Origin: Modestobacter italicus
GTDB taxonomy: Bacteria > Actinomycetota > Actinomycetes > Mycobacteriales > Geodermatophilaceae
Assembly: GCF_019799965.1 (NCBI RefSeq)
Contig: NZ_JABGCJ010000001.1
Span: 762,034 to 826,033 of the forward strand
Direction: 5' to 3'
Length of the DNA: 64,000 nucleotides
Made by a program: the position numbers and the translations under genes. Below are positions 1-7,912 of this stretch, one piece after another. A model generated the notes under the pieces. It had not been told where the DNA came from. It saw only the letters and a list, made by a program, of their open reading frames with translations, and did not search any database. How positions within the stretch are numbered: the stretch's first letter is position 1; the number at the start of each line of letters is the position of its first letter.

Positions 1-1
1 C

Positions 2-469
2 ACCTGCGCACCGCTGGAGTTCTCCCTGACCGGCGCTGCCGCGTTCCGCGACGTCCTCCCCCGGGCCAACGCCACCGCCCGCCACGCGATGCGGCTGTCC
101 CGGTACCCCGCCGCCCGGGTGATCGAGCTGCTGGGCAGCGACTTCACCGTCACCCGGCGGGACCTGTTCTCGATGGTGTCCTACACCGACTACCGGCAGA
201 TGCCCGGCGCCGAGCGCTACGAGCAGTGGAACCCGATCACCATCGGGGAGGTGTCGGTCGCCGACGACACCCACGTCTGGGCATCCCGCAACCACGAGGG
301 CGTGCACCTGGGGATCCGGCACCCCGACACCCCGAGCGCGGAGACGGTGCTCACCGAGTACACCGAGACGATCGCCGAGGTGTTCTCCCGCGTCGCGACC
401 ACCGGCGACTACCCACTGGCGCCCAGCTGGGCCTGCCGGCCGATGCCGGGCCTGCCGGTCAACGCCTGA
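2..469 (+). CDS. C-terminal part of an unrecognised protein, possibly condensation/acyltransferase-like (5' end outside window)
   Basis: The reading frame is open from the first complete codon at base 2 to the stop at 467-469, so 155 residues of a longer protein are visible. The first ATG in frame (base 89) is internal to the open frame and need not be the start. The visible part has no membrane segment or signal peptide. It contains a YTDYRQMPG stretch and a C-terminal block with GEVSVADDTHVWASRN that vaguely recalls the C-terminal half of condensation-domain or PapA-type acyltransferases. I do not recognise the family with certainty. The gene ends just before a run of three hairpins. Confidence 0.55.
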   Translation, partial: TCAPLEFSLTGAAAFRDVLPRANATARHAMRLSRYPAARVIELLGSDFTVTRRDLFSMVSYTDYRQMPGAERYEQWNPITIGEVSVADDTHVWASRNHEGVHLGIRHPDTPSAETVLTEYTETIAEVFSRVATTGDYPLAPSWACRPMPGLPVNA

Positions 470-481
470 CCGCACACACCG

Positions 482-580
482 CCCACCGCGTCACGAGCGC
501 GGTGGGGTGGACCGCTGCCGTCGCGTCACGAGCGCGGCCCAGCGGGACGCCGTCCACCGCGTCACGAGCGCGGTGGACGG
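482..580. repeat. Three tandem hairpins sharing the core CGCGTCACGAGCGCG
   Basis: The core CGCGTCACGAGCGCGG occurs three times. The hairpins are 482-506 (9-bp stem), 522-536 (4-bp stem) and 550-580 (12-bp stem CCGTCCACCGCG / CGCGGTGGACGG). All have the same loop, TCACGAG. The array lies between two convergent genes, and the last loop supplies the TGA stop of the minus-strand gene. A bidirectional terminator array is the likeliest role. Confidence 0.7.
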
Positions 581-816
581 CGGACGGGGGGCAGCCGCGG
601 CCCGAGCAGGCGGGTCAGCCCCCCGCCGGCGAGGGCGGCCGCCACCACGACCGCGAAGAACCCCACCTGGCTGACCGACTCGACCCCGGCAGCGTCCAGC
701 GCGAGCAGGGCGGACGCCGCCAGCAGCAGCGAGAGCCCGGCGGCGAGCAGGACCAGCAGCCACCGCGGCGGACCGGCCGGGGCGTCGGGACGGCGGGCGG
801 GGTGCTCGGTGCTCAC
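562..816 (-). CDS. Small two-helix membrane protein, function unknown
   Basis: The frame encodes 84 residues from a GTG at 816. A proline- and arginine-rich N-terminus of about 18 residues is followed by two hydrophobic segments ([17 protein letters not shown] and [16 protein letters not shown]) separated by a short acidic loop. This is a typical two-pass membrane protein. The frame is open further upstream, but the upstream translation is arginine-rich and runs into the divergent arginine deiminase gene. The stop codon lies in the loop of a hairpin. I do not recognise a family. Codon use fits the neighbours. Confidence 0.55.
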   Translation of the reverse strand: MSTEHPARRPDAPAGPPRWLLVLLAAGLSLLLAASALLALDAAGVESVSQVGFFAVVVAAALAGGGLTRLLGPRLPPVRRPPRS

Positions 817-907
817 CGCGCCAGTGCACCACGACCGCCGGCCGACCCGGCGCAGCCGCACCCGGACCGGGTTGGCCGAGCCGAGCAAGATCGGCCAGGC
901 TCGGGGC

Positions 908-2149
908 ATGAGCGCCCCGATCCAGGCCACCACCGGCGTCACCAGCGAGGTCGGCCGGCTGCGCACCGTGCTGCTGCACCGGCCCGGTGCCGAGCTGCGC
1001 CGGCTGACCCCACGCAACAACGACGAGCTGCTCTTCGACGGCGTGCCGTGGGTCGCCCGCGCGCAGGAGGAGCACGACGCCTTCGCCGCGGCGCTCACCG
1101 AGCGCGGGGTCGAGGTGCTGCACCTGGACCGGCTGCTCGCCGAGGTGATGACGGTGCCCGAGGCCCGGGCCGAGGTGATCACCGTCGCCGTCGACGACCC
1201 GCGGCTGGGCGCCACGCTGCGGCACGCCACCACCGCCCACCTCGACGGCCTCGCCCCGGCAGACCTGGCGCAGGCGCTGATCGCCGGGGTCGCCCACGAC
1301 GAGCTGCGCGGCGGCCGCGGGCTGGCCTACCAGCTGATGGGACGCGGTGAGTTCGTCGTCCCGCCGCTGCCGAACCTGATGTTCACCCGCGACTCCTCGG
1401 TGTGGGTCGGCGGGCAGGTCGCCGTCACCTCGCTGGCCATGCCGGCCCGGGACCGGGAGAGCGCGCTCACCGCGGCGCTGTACACCCACCACCCACGCTT
1501 CGCCGGTGCCGAGCAGCTCTACGGCCCCCACCTGGAGCACCTGGAGGGCGGCGACGTCCTGCTCCTCTCCCCGGGTGTGGTGGCGGTCGGGGTCGGCGAG
1601 CGGACGACGGCCGGCGGGGCCGAGCGGCTGGCCCGGCGGGTGTTCGCCCGGGGGCTGGCGCACACGGTGCTCGTCGTCCCCATCGCGCAGGAGCGGGCGA
1701 CGATGCACCTGGACACCATCGCCACGATGGTCGACGTCGACGCCATGGTCATGTACCCGGCCGTCGCCGACCAGCTGCAGGCCTGGACGGTCACCGCCGG
1801 CGACGAACCCCCGGACGCCGCGGACACCACCGAGCTGTCGGTGCGCGGCCCGCAGCCGTTCCTGGTCGCGGCCGCGGCAGCGATGGGGATCGACCGGCTG
1901 CGGGTGATCGACACCGGCCTGGACCCGGTCACCGCCGAGCGGGAGCAGTGGGACGACGGCAACAACACGCTGGCGCTGGCACCCCGGCTGGCGGTGGCCT
2001 ACGAGCGCAACACGGTCACCAACGCCGCGCTCGAGGCGGCCGGCATCGAGGTGCTCGCCATCGCCGGGTCGGAGCTGGGCAGCGGGCGGGGCGGCCCGCG
2101 GTGCATGTCCTGCCCGGTGCTCCGCGACCCGCTCCCAGCCGCGCGCTGA
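908..2149 (+). CDS. arcA: Arginine deiminase
   Basis: The enzyme hydrolyses L-arginine to citrulline and ammonia in the cytoplasm, the first step of the arginine deiminase pathway. The 413-residue length matches the family. Visible motifs are FTRDSSVW near residue 159 (substrate and catalytic Asp region), the HLDT motif at about 267, DDGNN, and the C-terminal [10 protein letters not shown] with the nucleophilic Cys at residue 399. I chose the ATG at 908 because [27 protein letters not shown] is the usual family N-terminus, while the 33 in-frame residues upstream are arginine-rich and not family-like. No ornithine carbamoyltransferase or carbamate kinase gene is adjacent, so the rest of the pathway must be elsewhere or absent. 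Confidence 0.95.
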   Translation: MSAPIQATTGVTSEVGRLRTVLLHRPGAELRRLTPRNNDELLFDGVPWVARAQEEHDAFAAALTERGVEVLHLDRLLAEVMTVPEARAEVITVAVDDPRLGATLRHATTAHLDGLAPADLAQALIAGVAHDELRGGRGLAYQLMGRGEFVVPPLPNLMFTRDSSVWVGGQVAVTSLAMPARDRESALTAALYTHHPRFAGAEQLYGPHLEHLEGGDVLLLSPGVVAVGVGERTTAGGAERLARRVFARGLAHTVLVVPIAQERATMHLDTIATMVDVDAMVMYPAVADQLQAWTVTAGDEPPDAADTTELSVRGPQPFLVAAAAAMGIDRLRVIDTGLDPVTAEREQWDDGNNTLALAPRLAVAYERNTVTNAALEAAGIEVLAIAGSELGSGRGGPRCMSCPVLRDPLPAAR

Positions 2150-2151
2150 GG

Positions 2152-4083
2152 TCAGGCGCCCGGGTCGAACGCCTCCACCGCGGGCAGGAACACCTGCTCC
2201 CGGTACACGTCGCTCCGGGCCGGGCTGCTGGTCACCTGGACCACCGCCAGGCCCGCCCCGGTCTCGGCCAGGGCCAGGTCGACCCGCTGGCCGAGGTCGT
2301 CGAGGCGGTACAGGTCCCAGGTGAGCGCTCCCGCCTGCACCTGGTCCACCGGCTGGGGCGCGCCGGAGCCCAGCTGCGCCGCGAGCTGCTGCAGCACCTG
2401 GTCGGCCGTCGCCCCGGGCACGACCTGCTGCACCAGGGTGACCAGCGGCGACTGCTGGAACGCCCCCGGCAGCACCTCGGCCCATCCCTCCGGCCGGGCC
2501 CCGGAGACGCCCAGGTCCTCGCTCTCCCACGGCGTCATCTCGACGGTCACGTCCTCGGCGGTGAAGACCGGCGGCTCGACGTCCGCCACGCAGGAGACGT
2601 CGGGCTCGGCGTCCGGATCGGCCAGGAAGTCCCGGACCAGCTGGGCCGCGCACTCGTGGGTGCCCACCGAGCCGTGACCGGTGTACGGGAACTCGACGAA
2701 CACCCCGTTGGACAGGTCCCCGGCCAGCTGCTCACCCCAGCGCGGCGGGGTGATCGGGTCCAGCTCGCCGGCCAGCACCAGGGTGGGCAGGTCGCTGCTG
2801 AGCGCCTCGTCCTTACCCGGCCCGCCCGCACCGGCGTCCCAGTCGGCGCAGACGTCGAAGATGCCGGCCCCCTGGGTCGGGTTGCCGGTGAAGAAGCCCT
2901 CGACCAGGGGGTGCTCGGTGGCCGCCTCCGCCACGGCCTCCCGGTCGCTGGAGCTGACCTCCTCCTGGCACTGCACGGACAGCTGCTGGCCCACGCTGAC
3001 CAGGTCCAGCTGCTGGGCGGAGGCGCCGAGCAGCAGGCCGATCGTGCCGAACTCGCCGTTCGCCGCTGCGTCGAGCACCTCGGGCAGGAGCGGGATCAGC
3101 TCGGTGGAGTACATGCTCTGGAACAGGAACCCGACCAGACCCGCGCCGTCCAGCGGGCTCTCCACCCGCTCGCCGGTCGTCGGGTCGACGACGGTGACCG
3201 GGACCGGGGCGGCGTCCAGCTGCGCGACGAGGTCGGTGACGGTCTGCTCGAGGTCGGGGAACTGCTCGGCGCACCCGGCGTCCGCGGCGCAGGTGGCGAA
3301 CAGCGCCTCGATCGCCCGGGCGGCGTTCTCCGGGCCCTCCTCGTACAGGTCGGCGTCGATCGGGTAGGCGGCGTCCAGCACCACCGACCGGATCCCCTCG
3401 GGGTGGTCACGCATCGCGGTCTGCGCGAGCCGGGTGCCGTAGGAGATCCCGTACAGGTTCCACTCCTCGTGCTCCAGCGCCCGGCGCAGGTCGTCGAGGT
3501 CGGCGGCGGAGGCGGCGCTGTCGTAGTCGGAGAGGTCGATGCCCTCGTCGACCAGCCGCTGGTGGCACTCCTCCAGCGACGCGGTGGCCTGGGCCGCCAG
3601 CTCCTCGACCGGCGCCCCCGACCCCAGCGACTCCCGGACCCAGGAGCTGTACTCGTCGCACGCCAGCGACGGCTCGCTGAGCCCGGTGCCCCGCTGGTCG
3701 AGCAGGATCAGGTCGCGGTCCTGGGCCAGCGGCTCGTACAGCTGCCCGAACGCCAGGGGCACGAACTCCAGCGCGCCCTGCCCCGGCCCGCCGGAGAGGT
3801 AGACGAGCGGGTCGTCGGCCGGCTCCTCGGCCGCGGCCCGGACGACCCCGAAGGCCAGGGTGACCGTGCCGGCGTCCGGGTCCTCGCGGTCGGCCGGCAC
3901 CTCCAGCGTGCCGCAGTCCAGGTCGACCCCGGCCGGCACCTCGACCTCGCACGCCCCCCACTCGACCGCCCGGGGGGCGGCGGCACCCGAGGTCGCCGCG
4001 GCGTCCCCGTCGTCCCCGGAGCCGGTGCACCCGGCCACCAGGAGGAGCAGGGCGAGCGGCACAGCCGCCGGACGACGATCCAC
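2152..4083 (-). CDS. Secreted alpha/beta-hydrolase lipoprotein, TAP (tripeptidyl aminopeptidase) family
   Basis: The 643-residue product begins at a GTG preceded by GGAGAG seven bases upstream. A signal peptide ends in the lipobox LVAGC (Cys19), so it is probably a membrane-anchored extracytoplasmic hydrolase. The fold signatures are SGGPGQG, DQRGTGLSEP and the nucleophile elbow GISYG (Ser about 214). The acid is likely in LDPITP (Asp about 442) and the histidine in GHGS (His about 470), within a TAP-like C-terminal domain. The last 120 residues form an extra domain without an obvious name. Peptidase S33 relatives release N-terminal peptides or prolines. The actual substrate cannot be read. 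The gene ends 2 bases after the convergent arcA stop. Confidence 0.85.
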   Translation of the reverse strand: MDRRPAAVPLALLLLVAGCTGSGDDGDAAATSGAAAPRAVEWGACEVEVPAGVDLDCGTLEVPADREDPDAGTVTLAFGVVRAAAEEPADDPLVYLSGGPGQGALEFVPLAFGQLYEPLAQDRDLILLDQRGTGLSEPSLACDEYSSWVRESLGSGAPVEELAAQATASLEECHQRLVDEGIDLSDYDSAASAADLDDLRRALEHEEWNLYGISYGTRLAQTAMRDHPEGIRSVVLDAAYPIDADLYEEGPENAARAIEALFATCAADAGCAEQFPDLEQTVTDLVAQLDAAPVPVTVVDPTTGERVESPLDGAGLVGFLFQSMYSTELIPLLPEVLDAAANGEFGTIGLLLGASAQQLDLVSVGQQLSVQCQEEVSSSDREAVAEAATEHPLVEGFFTGNPTQGAGIFDVCADWDAGAGGPGKDEALSSDLPTLVLAGELDPITPPRWGEQLAGDLSNGVFVEFPYTGHGSVGTHECAAQLVRDFLADPDAEPDVSCVADVEPPVFTAEDVTVEMTPWESEDLGVSGARPEGWAEVLPGAFQQSPLVTLVQQVVPGATADQVLQQLAAQLGSGAPQPVDQVQAGALTWDLYRLDDLGQRVDLALAETGAGLAVVQVTSSPARSDVYREQVFLPAVEAFDPGA

Positions 4084-4224
4084 GTGGGCACTCTCCGCAC
4101 TCGATGACGGGCTGGTCGCTCTCCGGTGCGGGCCGGCCACGCCGGCCCCGTTGATCACCGCGGGCAGTCAACCAGGTCAGCGGCCCGCCGGCCCGTCCTC
4201 CTGCCCGGACGGCCACCGACCGGG

Positions 4225-4983
4225 TCAGGCGGCGCGGCGCTCCCCGGCGGTCGCGGTCGCATCCCGCGGCCAGTCGGCGCGGGCGTCGTCGTCCGCCGAT
4301 CCCCAGGCCGGCTCGTCGGCCGCCGGCAGGAGGCCCTGCGGCCGGTCCCGGGCCCGGCCGACCGGTCCGGTGGGCCGCGTCCTGGTCCGCAGCGCCAGCA
4401 CGCTCACCAGCACCGCCCCGGCCAGCAGCAGCAGGTGCCCGCCCGCCCGGCCGGCGTGCACGTGCCCGGCACCGAGGTCGGCGACGGTCACCCACGCCAG
4501 GACGGCGGTGAACGGCAGCAGGAACGGCAGCGACCCGGTGGCCAGCCGGGGCAGCACGGCGACCACCAGGAAGCAGGCGGCCAACCCCAGGTTCCAGGCC
4601 CCGGTCTCGTGCGCCAGGTGCACCGGCGCGCTCATCCCCGTGCCCGCACCGCCCAGCGCGGGCAGGCTCACGGCCAGCTGACCGGCCCCGACGACCAGCA
4701 GCGCGAACCGGACGACGGTGTCCAGCCACCGGCGTCGTCCGCCGGCCACCGGCGCGCGGGTGGGTGCGGGCGCCGGCAGCCGGCCCAGCACCGCGGCGGT
4801 GACGTCGGGCACCGCGACCACCGGCGTCAGCCGGGCCCGCCGGGTCACCTCGGCCGCGGCGTCCGCCCAGTTCCGGCAGGCGGCGCAGCCGGCCAGGTGC
4901 TCGTCGACCCAGCGCTGCGGCCGGCCCGGGGACTCGCCGTCCAGACCGGCCGAGACGGCCTCGCGACACGCTGCACAGCTCAC
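4225..4983 (-). CDS. Membrane-bound zinc-finger (zf-HC2) protein, candidate anti-sigma factor for the divergent SigC-like factor
   Basis: The 252-residue protein starts at a GTG 48 bp from the divergent sigma gene. The N-terminus carries the zinc-binding anti-sigma pattern: CAAC at residues 3-6 and HLAGCAAC about 28 residues later. A linker then leads to about five or six hydrophobic segments between residues 90 and 220. The tail is arginine- and acid-rich and soluble. This architecture (cytoplasmic ZAS domain plus a multi-pass membrane region) suggests that it holds the partner sigma factor inactive at the membrane. Pairing with the neighbouring sigma gene is inferred from position. A sensor role for the membrane part is speculative. 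Confidence 0.75.
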   Translation of the reverse strand: MSCAACREAVSAGLDGESPGRPQRWVDEHLAGCAACRNWADAAAEVTRRARLTPVVAVPDVTAAVLGRLPAPAPTRAPVAGGRRRWLDTVVRFALLVVGAGQLAVSLPALGGAGTGMSAPVHLAHETGAWNLGLAACFLVVAVLPRLATGSLPFLLPFTAVLAWVTVADLGAGHVHAGRAGGHLLLLAGAVLVSVLALRTRTRPTGPVGRARDRPQGLLPAADEPAWGSADDDARADWPRDATATAGERRAA

Positions 4984-5031
4984 GCTGGCATAGTCGCCGC
5001 CGACAGACGCAGAGTTCCCGGAGGGTGTGAC

Positions 5032-5586
5032 GTGGGGCAGCTGGAACGTCTCGCGGCACGAGCGGCCGAGGGCGACGGTGCGGCGCAGGCCGCGCTGATC
5101 CGGGAGACGCAGGCCGACGTGTGGCGGCTGTGCGCCCACCTCGCCGACCGGCAGGCCGCCGAGGACCTCACCCAGGAGACCTTCCTGCGGGCCCTGCCGG
5201 CGCTGGCCCGGTTCGAGGGCCGGTCGTCACTGCGCACCTGGCTGCTGTCCATCGCCCGCCGGGTCTGCGCCGACCACCTGCGCGCCCGCACCCGGCGCGG
5301 GCTGGTGCTGGTCGGCGAGGACACCGAGCTGGCCGAGCTGGCCCGCGACGTCCCGGCCGACGAGGTGGGCGGAACGGTCGCCGCCCAGGACGTGCTGGAC
5401 CGGCTGGAGCCCGAGCGCCGGGAGGCCTTCGTGCTCACCCAGCTGATCGGGCTGCCCTACGCCGAGGCCGCCGAGGTGGTCGGCTGCCCGATCGGCACCA
5501 TCCGCTCCCGGGTCGCCCGGGCCCGCGCCGACCTGGTCGACGCGCTGGTCGCCGCCGACCACCCGCGCTCCCGCCGCCCTTCCTGA
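5032..5586 (+). CDS. sigC: ECF RNA polymerase sigma factor, SigC-like
   Basis: The 184-residue protein has sigma region 2 (DLTQETFLRALPALARFEGRSS, then RTWLLSIARRVCADHLR) and region 4 (LEPERREAFVLTQLIGLPYAEAAEVVGCP, then GTIRSRVARARADL). This wording closely follows Mycobacterium tuberculosis SigC as I remember it, including WRLCAHLADRQAAEDLTQ near the start. The GTG at 5032 follows GGAGGG with six bases between. In mycobacteria SigC has been linked to copper acquisition, and here the gene is followed by ctaG, a copper-related oxidase assembly gene on the other strand. It ends shortly before a palindromic repeat that probably terminates both transcripts. Confidence 0.85.
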   Translation: MGQLERLAARAAEGDGAAQAALIRETQADVWRLCAHLADRQAAEDLTQETFLRALPALARFEGRSSLRTWLLSIARRVCADHLRARTRRGLVLVGEDTELAELARDVPADEVGGTVAAQDVLDRLEPERREAFVLTQLIGLPYAEAAEVVGCPIGTIRSRVARARADLVDALVAADHPRSRRPS

Positions 5587-5607
5587 CCCACCCCGGCGCG
5601 GCGCGGC

Positions 5608-5633
5608 CCGGCCATGTCGGCGAACACGGCCGG
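5608..5633. terminator. Copy 1 of the GGCCATGTT palindrome family (bidirectional terminator)
   Basis: Arms CCGGCCATGT and ACACGGCCGG pair with one G-U position around a CGGCGA loop. It lies between the convergent sigC and ctaG genes, 8 bases from the ctaG stop. Confidence 0.7.
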
Positions 5634-5641
5634 ACGGGAGC

Positions 5642-6628
5642 TCAGGGGTTGTGGGCCGCCAGGCGGCGCAGCCGCTCGTTGTAGGCGACCAGCTCGGGGT
5701 CGTCGCCGCTCTCGCCGCGGGCGATCGCCCGGTCCCGGGCGCGGTCGGCGGCCTTGTTCGACCGCTCCTCCGAACGCACCCACTGGAAGAACACCACGGC
5801 CAGCACCAGCACCGTCGGGAACTCACCGAAGGACCACGCGATGCCCCCGGCCAGGCCCTGGTCGTAGAGCGGGTCGACGTCCCAGGACTCCGGCGGGGTG
5901 GCGTAGCTGGTCAGCAGCAGTGAGCTGCTCATCATCACGATGACGCCGAAGAAGGCGTGGAACGGGGCCGGGAGCAGCAGCTCGAGCATCCGCGCGCCGT
6001 GCCCCGACCGCCGCGGCCAGGGGTCGATGGCCAGGATCGGGCCGAAGAACAGCAGCCCGGTGACCAGGAAGTGCAGCAGCATGAACGTGTGCCCGGGCGT
6101 CGTCGCCATCAGGTCGTCGAAGACCGGGGTGAAGTAGACGCCGTACAGGCTGGCGATGAACAGCGGCACGGTGAACAGCGGTGAGGCGACCGCCTGGCCC
6201 AGCCGGCTGTGCAGCCCGGCCAGCAGCAGCCGCCGGGGCATGCCCGCCGGACCTCGATCGGCCGGCAGCACCCGCAGCGCCAGGGTCACCGGCGCGCCCA
6301 GCAGCAGGAACAACGGCGTGATCATGCTCAGCACCATGTGCTGCACCATGTGCAGGCTGAACAGCGCCATCCCGTAGGACTGCAGCCCGCTGGCGGTCAC
6401 GTAGAACAGGCTCGCGCAGCCGGCCAGCCAGGACGCCGTCCGGAGCGGCGACCAGCTGATCCCGCGCTGCCGCATCCGGAGCAGGCCGACCAGGTACGCG
6501 GCGGCGAGCAGCACGGCCAGCCAGGCGACCGGTGACGCCGCGCCCAGGTCCAGCCCGAGCACCCGGCCGGTGGTCGGCGGGAGGTCGGGCATGTGCATCG
6601 ACCCCATGCCGCCGTGCTCGTGTCCCAC
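5642..6628 (-). CDS. ctaG: Cytochrome c oxidase assembly factor CtaG (caa3-type, copper insertion)
   Basis: The 328-residue membrane protein has about seven hydrophobic helices. It has the His- and Met-rich segments expected of caa3_CtaG proteins: MGSMHMP at the N-terminus, SLHMVQHMVLSMITPL in the middle, HTFMLLHFLVTG and FHAFFGVIVMMSS further on. The family is needed for assembly of the Cu centre of cytochrome c oxidase. The GTG at 6628 is preceded by GGGAGG six bases upstream, which decides the start against longer in-frame options. The C-terminal 50 residues are charged and cytoplasmic. Its neighbour sigC makes a copper/respiration theme plausible. It is transcribed convergently with sigC. 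Confidence 0.88.
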   Translation of the reverse strand: MGHEHGGMGSMHMPDLPPTTGRVLGLDLGAASPVAWLAVLLAAAYLVGLLRMRQRGISWSPLRTASWLAGCASLFYVTASGLQSYGMALFSLHMVQHMVLSMITPLFLLLGAPVTLALRVLPADRGPAGMPRRLLLAGLHSRLGQAVASPLFTVPLFIASLYGVYFTPVFDDLMATTPGHTFMLLHFLVTGLLFFGPILAIDPWPRRSGHGARMLELLLPAPFHAFFGVIVMMSSSLLLTSYATPPESWDVDPLYDQGLAGGIAWSFGEFPTVLVLAVVFFQWVRSEERSNKAADRARDRAIARGESGDDPELVAYNERLRRLAAHNP

Positions 6629-6821
6629 GCTCGTCCTCCCTCGCGCCCTGCCGTGCCGGCTCCACGGTAGGCCCGCCGCCGACGGGGGTGCGTGCACGGC
6701 CGCCGCCGTGACCCCCGACACTGTCTCCGGAACGAGTTCGGCCGTTCGCCTGGAGGCTGGGCGCCGGTTGCCGATCCCGCTGGGGAGCGCCGTCAGCGTG
6801 GACGGCGTTCCCCCGCGACCG

Positions 6822-6867
6822 CCGGGTCGTGGTCGCCTCCGCACGGGGGGAGGCGACCACGACCCGG
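6822..6867 (-). terminator. 19-bp perfect hairpin terminator
   Basis: Arms 6822-6840 and 6849-6867 are perfect reverse complements (CCGGGTCGTGGTCGCCTCC), with an 8-base loop. The hairpin begins 11 bases beyond the stop of the DUF5926 gene on the minus strand. There is no T-run, as is common in actinobacteria. Confidence 0.75.
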
Positions 6868-6877
6868 CCTCACACGG

Positions 6878-7810
6878 TCAGCGAAGGGTGACCTGGCGGG
6901 ACAGCAGACCGGCCCGGGCGCGGCGCTCGTCCGCGGTGAGCGGCTCGGTGACCGCGAGCGCGGCCTCCAGCCGGGTCTGCAGCTCGGCCGAGGGGCCGGC
7001 CCAGTCCGCGCCCGGCGTCTCCGCCGGCACGTCCCACACCGGCACCAGCAGGCCCAGGGCGCGGAAGGCGCCGGCGTAGCGGGTGCCCTCCCCCAGGGTC
7101 AGCTGCTCCGCGGCCCGCAGCCGGGCCAGCGCGTCGAGGAGCTGCTCCTCCGGTTCCGGCCGCACCCACCGGACGTGCGCCCGGTCGTCGCTGGGCCGGC
7201 ACCAGTAGGCGGCCTCCAGACCGGCCAGCCGCACCGTGGGCATGACCATCTCGTTGGCGTGCTGCAGCCCGGCCCGGGCAGCCGGGTCGACCTGGGCGCC
7301 CTCCAGCCAGAACTCGAAGTCGTCGTGCACCGTGACCTCGAACGGCGCGGAGAGGTCCAGCAGCTCCTGCAGCCGGGGCCCGGCCGAGCCGGCCCCACCG
7401 ATCGGACCCGGGTCGACCGGGGCACCCGCCGGGGCCTCCAGCGCCGCGGCCAGCGCCGTCCCCAGGTCGCGGCTCACGTCGTCCGAGGAGGTCGCCAGCT
7501 GGACGCCGAGCAGGATCTCGCCGTTCGCGCGCACCAGCGCCGGGGTGCCGCCGGGCAGCACGCTGGCCAGCGTGACCGAGCGGCTGTCGGTGGTGGTCAG
7601 CGTGGCCGTGGCGGCCGGCACCAGCTCGCGCAGCGCGACCCAGTCGACCTCGGCGGGCAGGCCCTCGAAGGGCCGCAGCACCGGCTGGGCGTAGCCCGAG
7701 CCGTGGCAGTGCTTGTAACGGCGACCGGAGCCGCAGGGGCACGGGGCCTTGGGGTTGACCTCCCCGGCGGCGGGGGCGACAGCGGCGGCGGAGCGCTTGC
7801 GTGGAGCCAT
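6878..7810 (-). CDS. DUF5926 family protein with N-terminal SEC-C zinc motif
   Basis: The 310-residue protein starts MAPRKRSAAAVAPAAG and carries the SEC-C metal-binding motif CPCGSGRRYKHCHG at about residues 22-35. In SecA and many uncharacterised proteins this motif binds zinc and mediates protein contacts. The remainder matches the actinobacterial DUF5926 layout as I know it, with no catalytic motif or membrane segment recognised. The ATG at 7810 is chosen because the SEC-C motif then sits at its usual N-terminal place. Much longer translations upstream are shadows of the P450 gene, which runs divergently 102 bp away. The function is unknown. Confidence 0.85.
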   Translation of the reverse strand: MAPRKRSAAAVAPAAGEVNPKAPCPCGSGRRYKHCHGSGYAQPVLRPFEGLPAEVDWVALRELVPAATATLTTTDSRSVTLASVLPGGTPALVRANGEILLGVQLATSSDDVSRDLGTALAAALEAPAGAPVDPGPIGGAGSAGPRLQELLDLSAPFEVTVHDDFEFWLEGAQVDPAARAGLQHANEMVMPTVRLAGLEAAYWCRPSDDRAHVRWVRPEPEEQLLDALARLRAAEQLTLGEGTRYAGAFRALGLLVPVWDVPAETPGADWAGPSAELQTRLEAALAVTEPLTADERRARAGLLSRQVTLR

Positions 7811-7912
7811 GCCCGCCAGCCTATGTGGCTCCCCCGGCCGACCCCCGCGAGCGCACGCCGGGCGGCCGCGGGAGGGGCCGGACCGGCGGCGCCGCTCACT
7901 AGACTCACTCCA

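Noticed and set aside
1402-4107. A 901-codon plus-strand frame spanning arcA and the TAP-family hydrolase
   Set aside because: It is low complexity, overlaps two clearly recognised genes and has no ribosome site. It is a shadow frame.
6692-7912. N-terminal extension of the cytochrome P450 frame
   Set aside because: The extension is arginine- and glycine-rich and lies antisense to the DUF5926 gene. The P450 family start is at the GTG at 7913.
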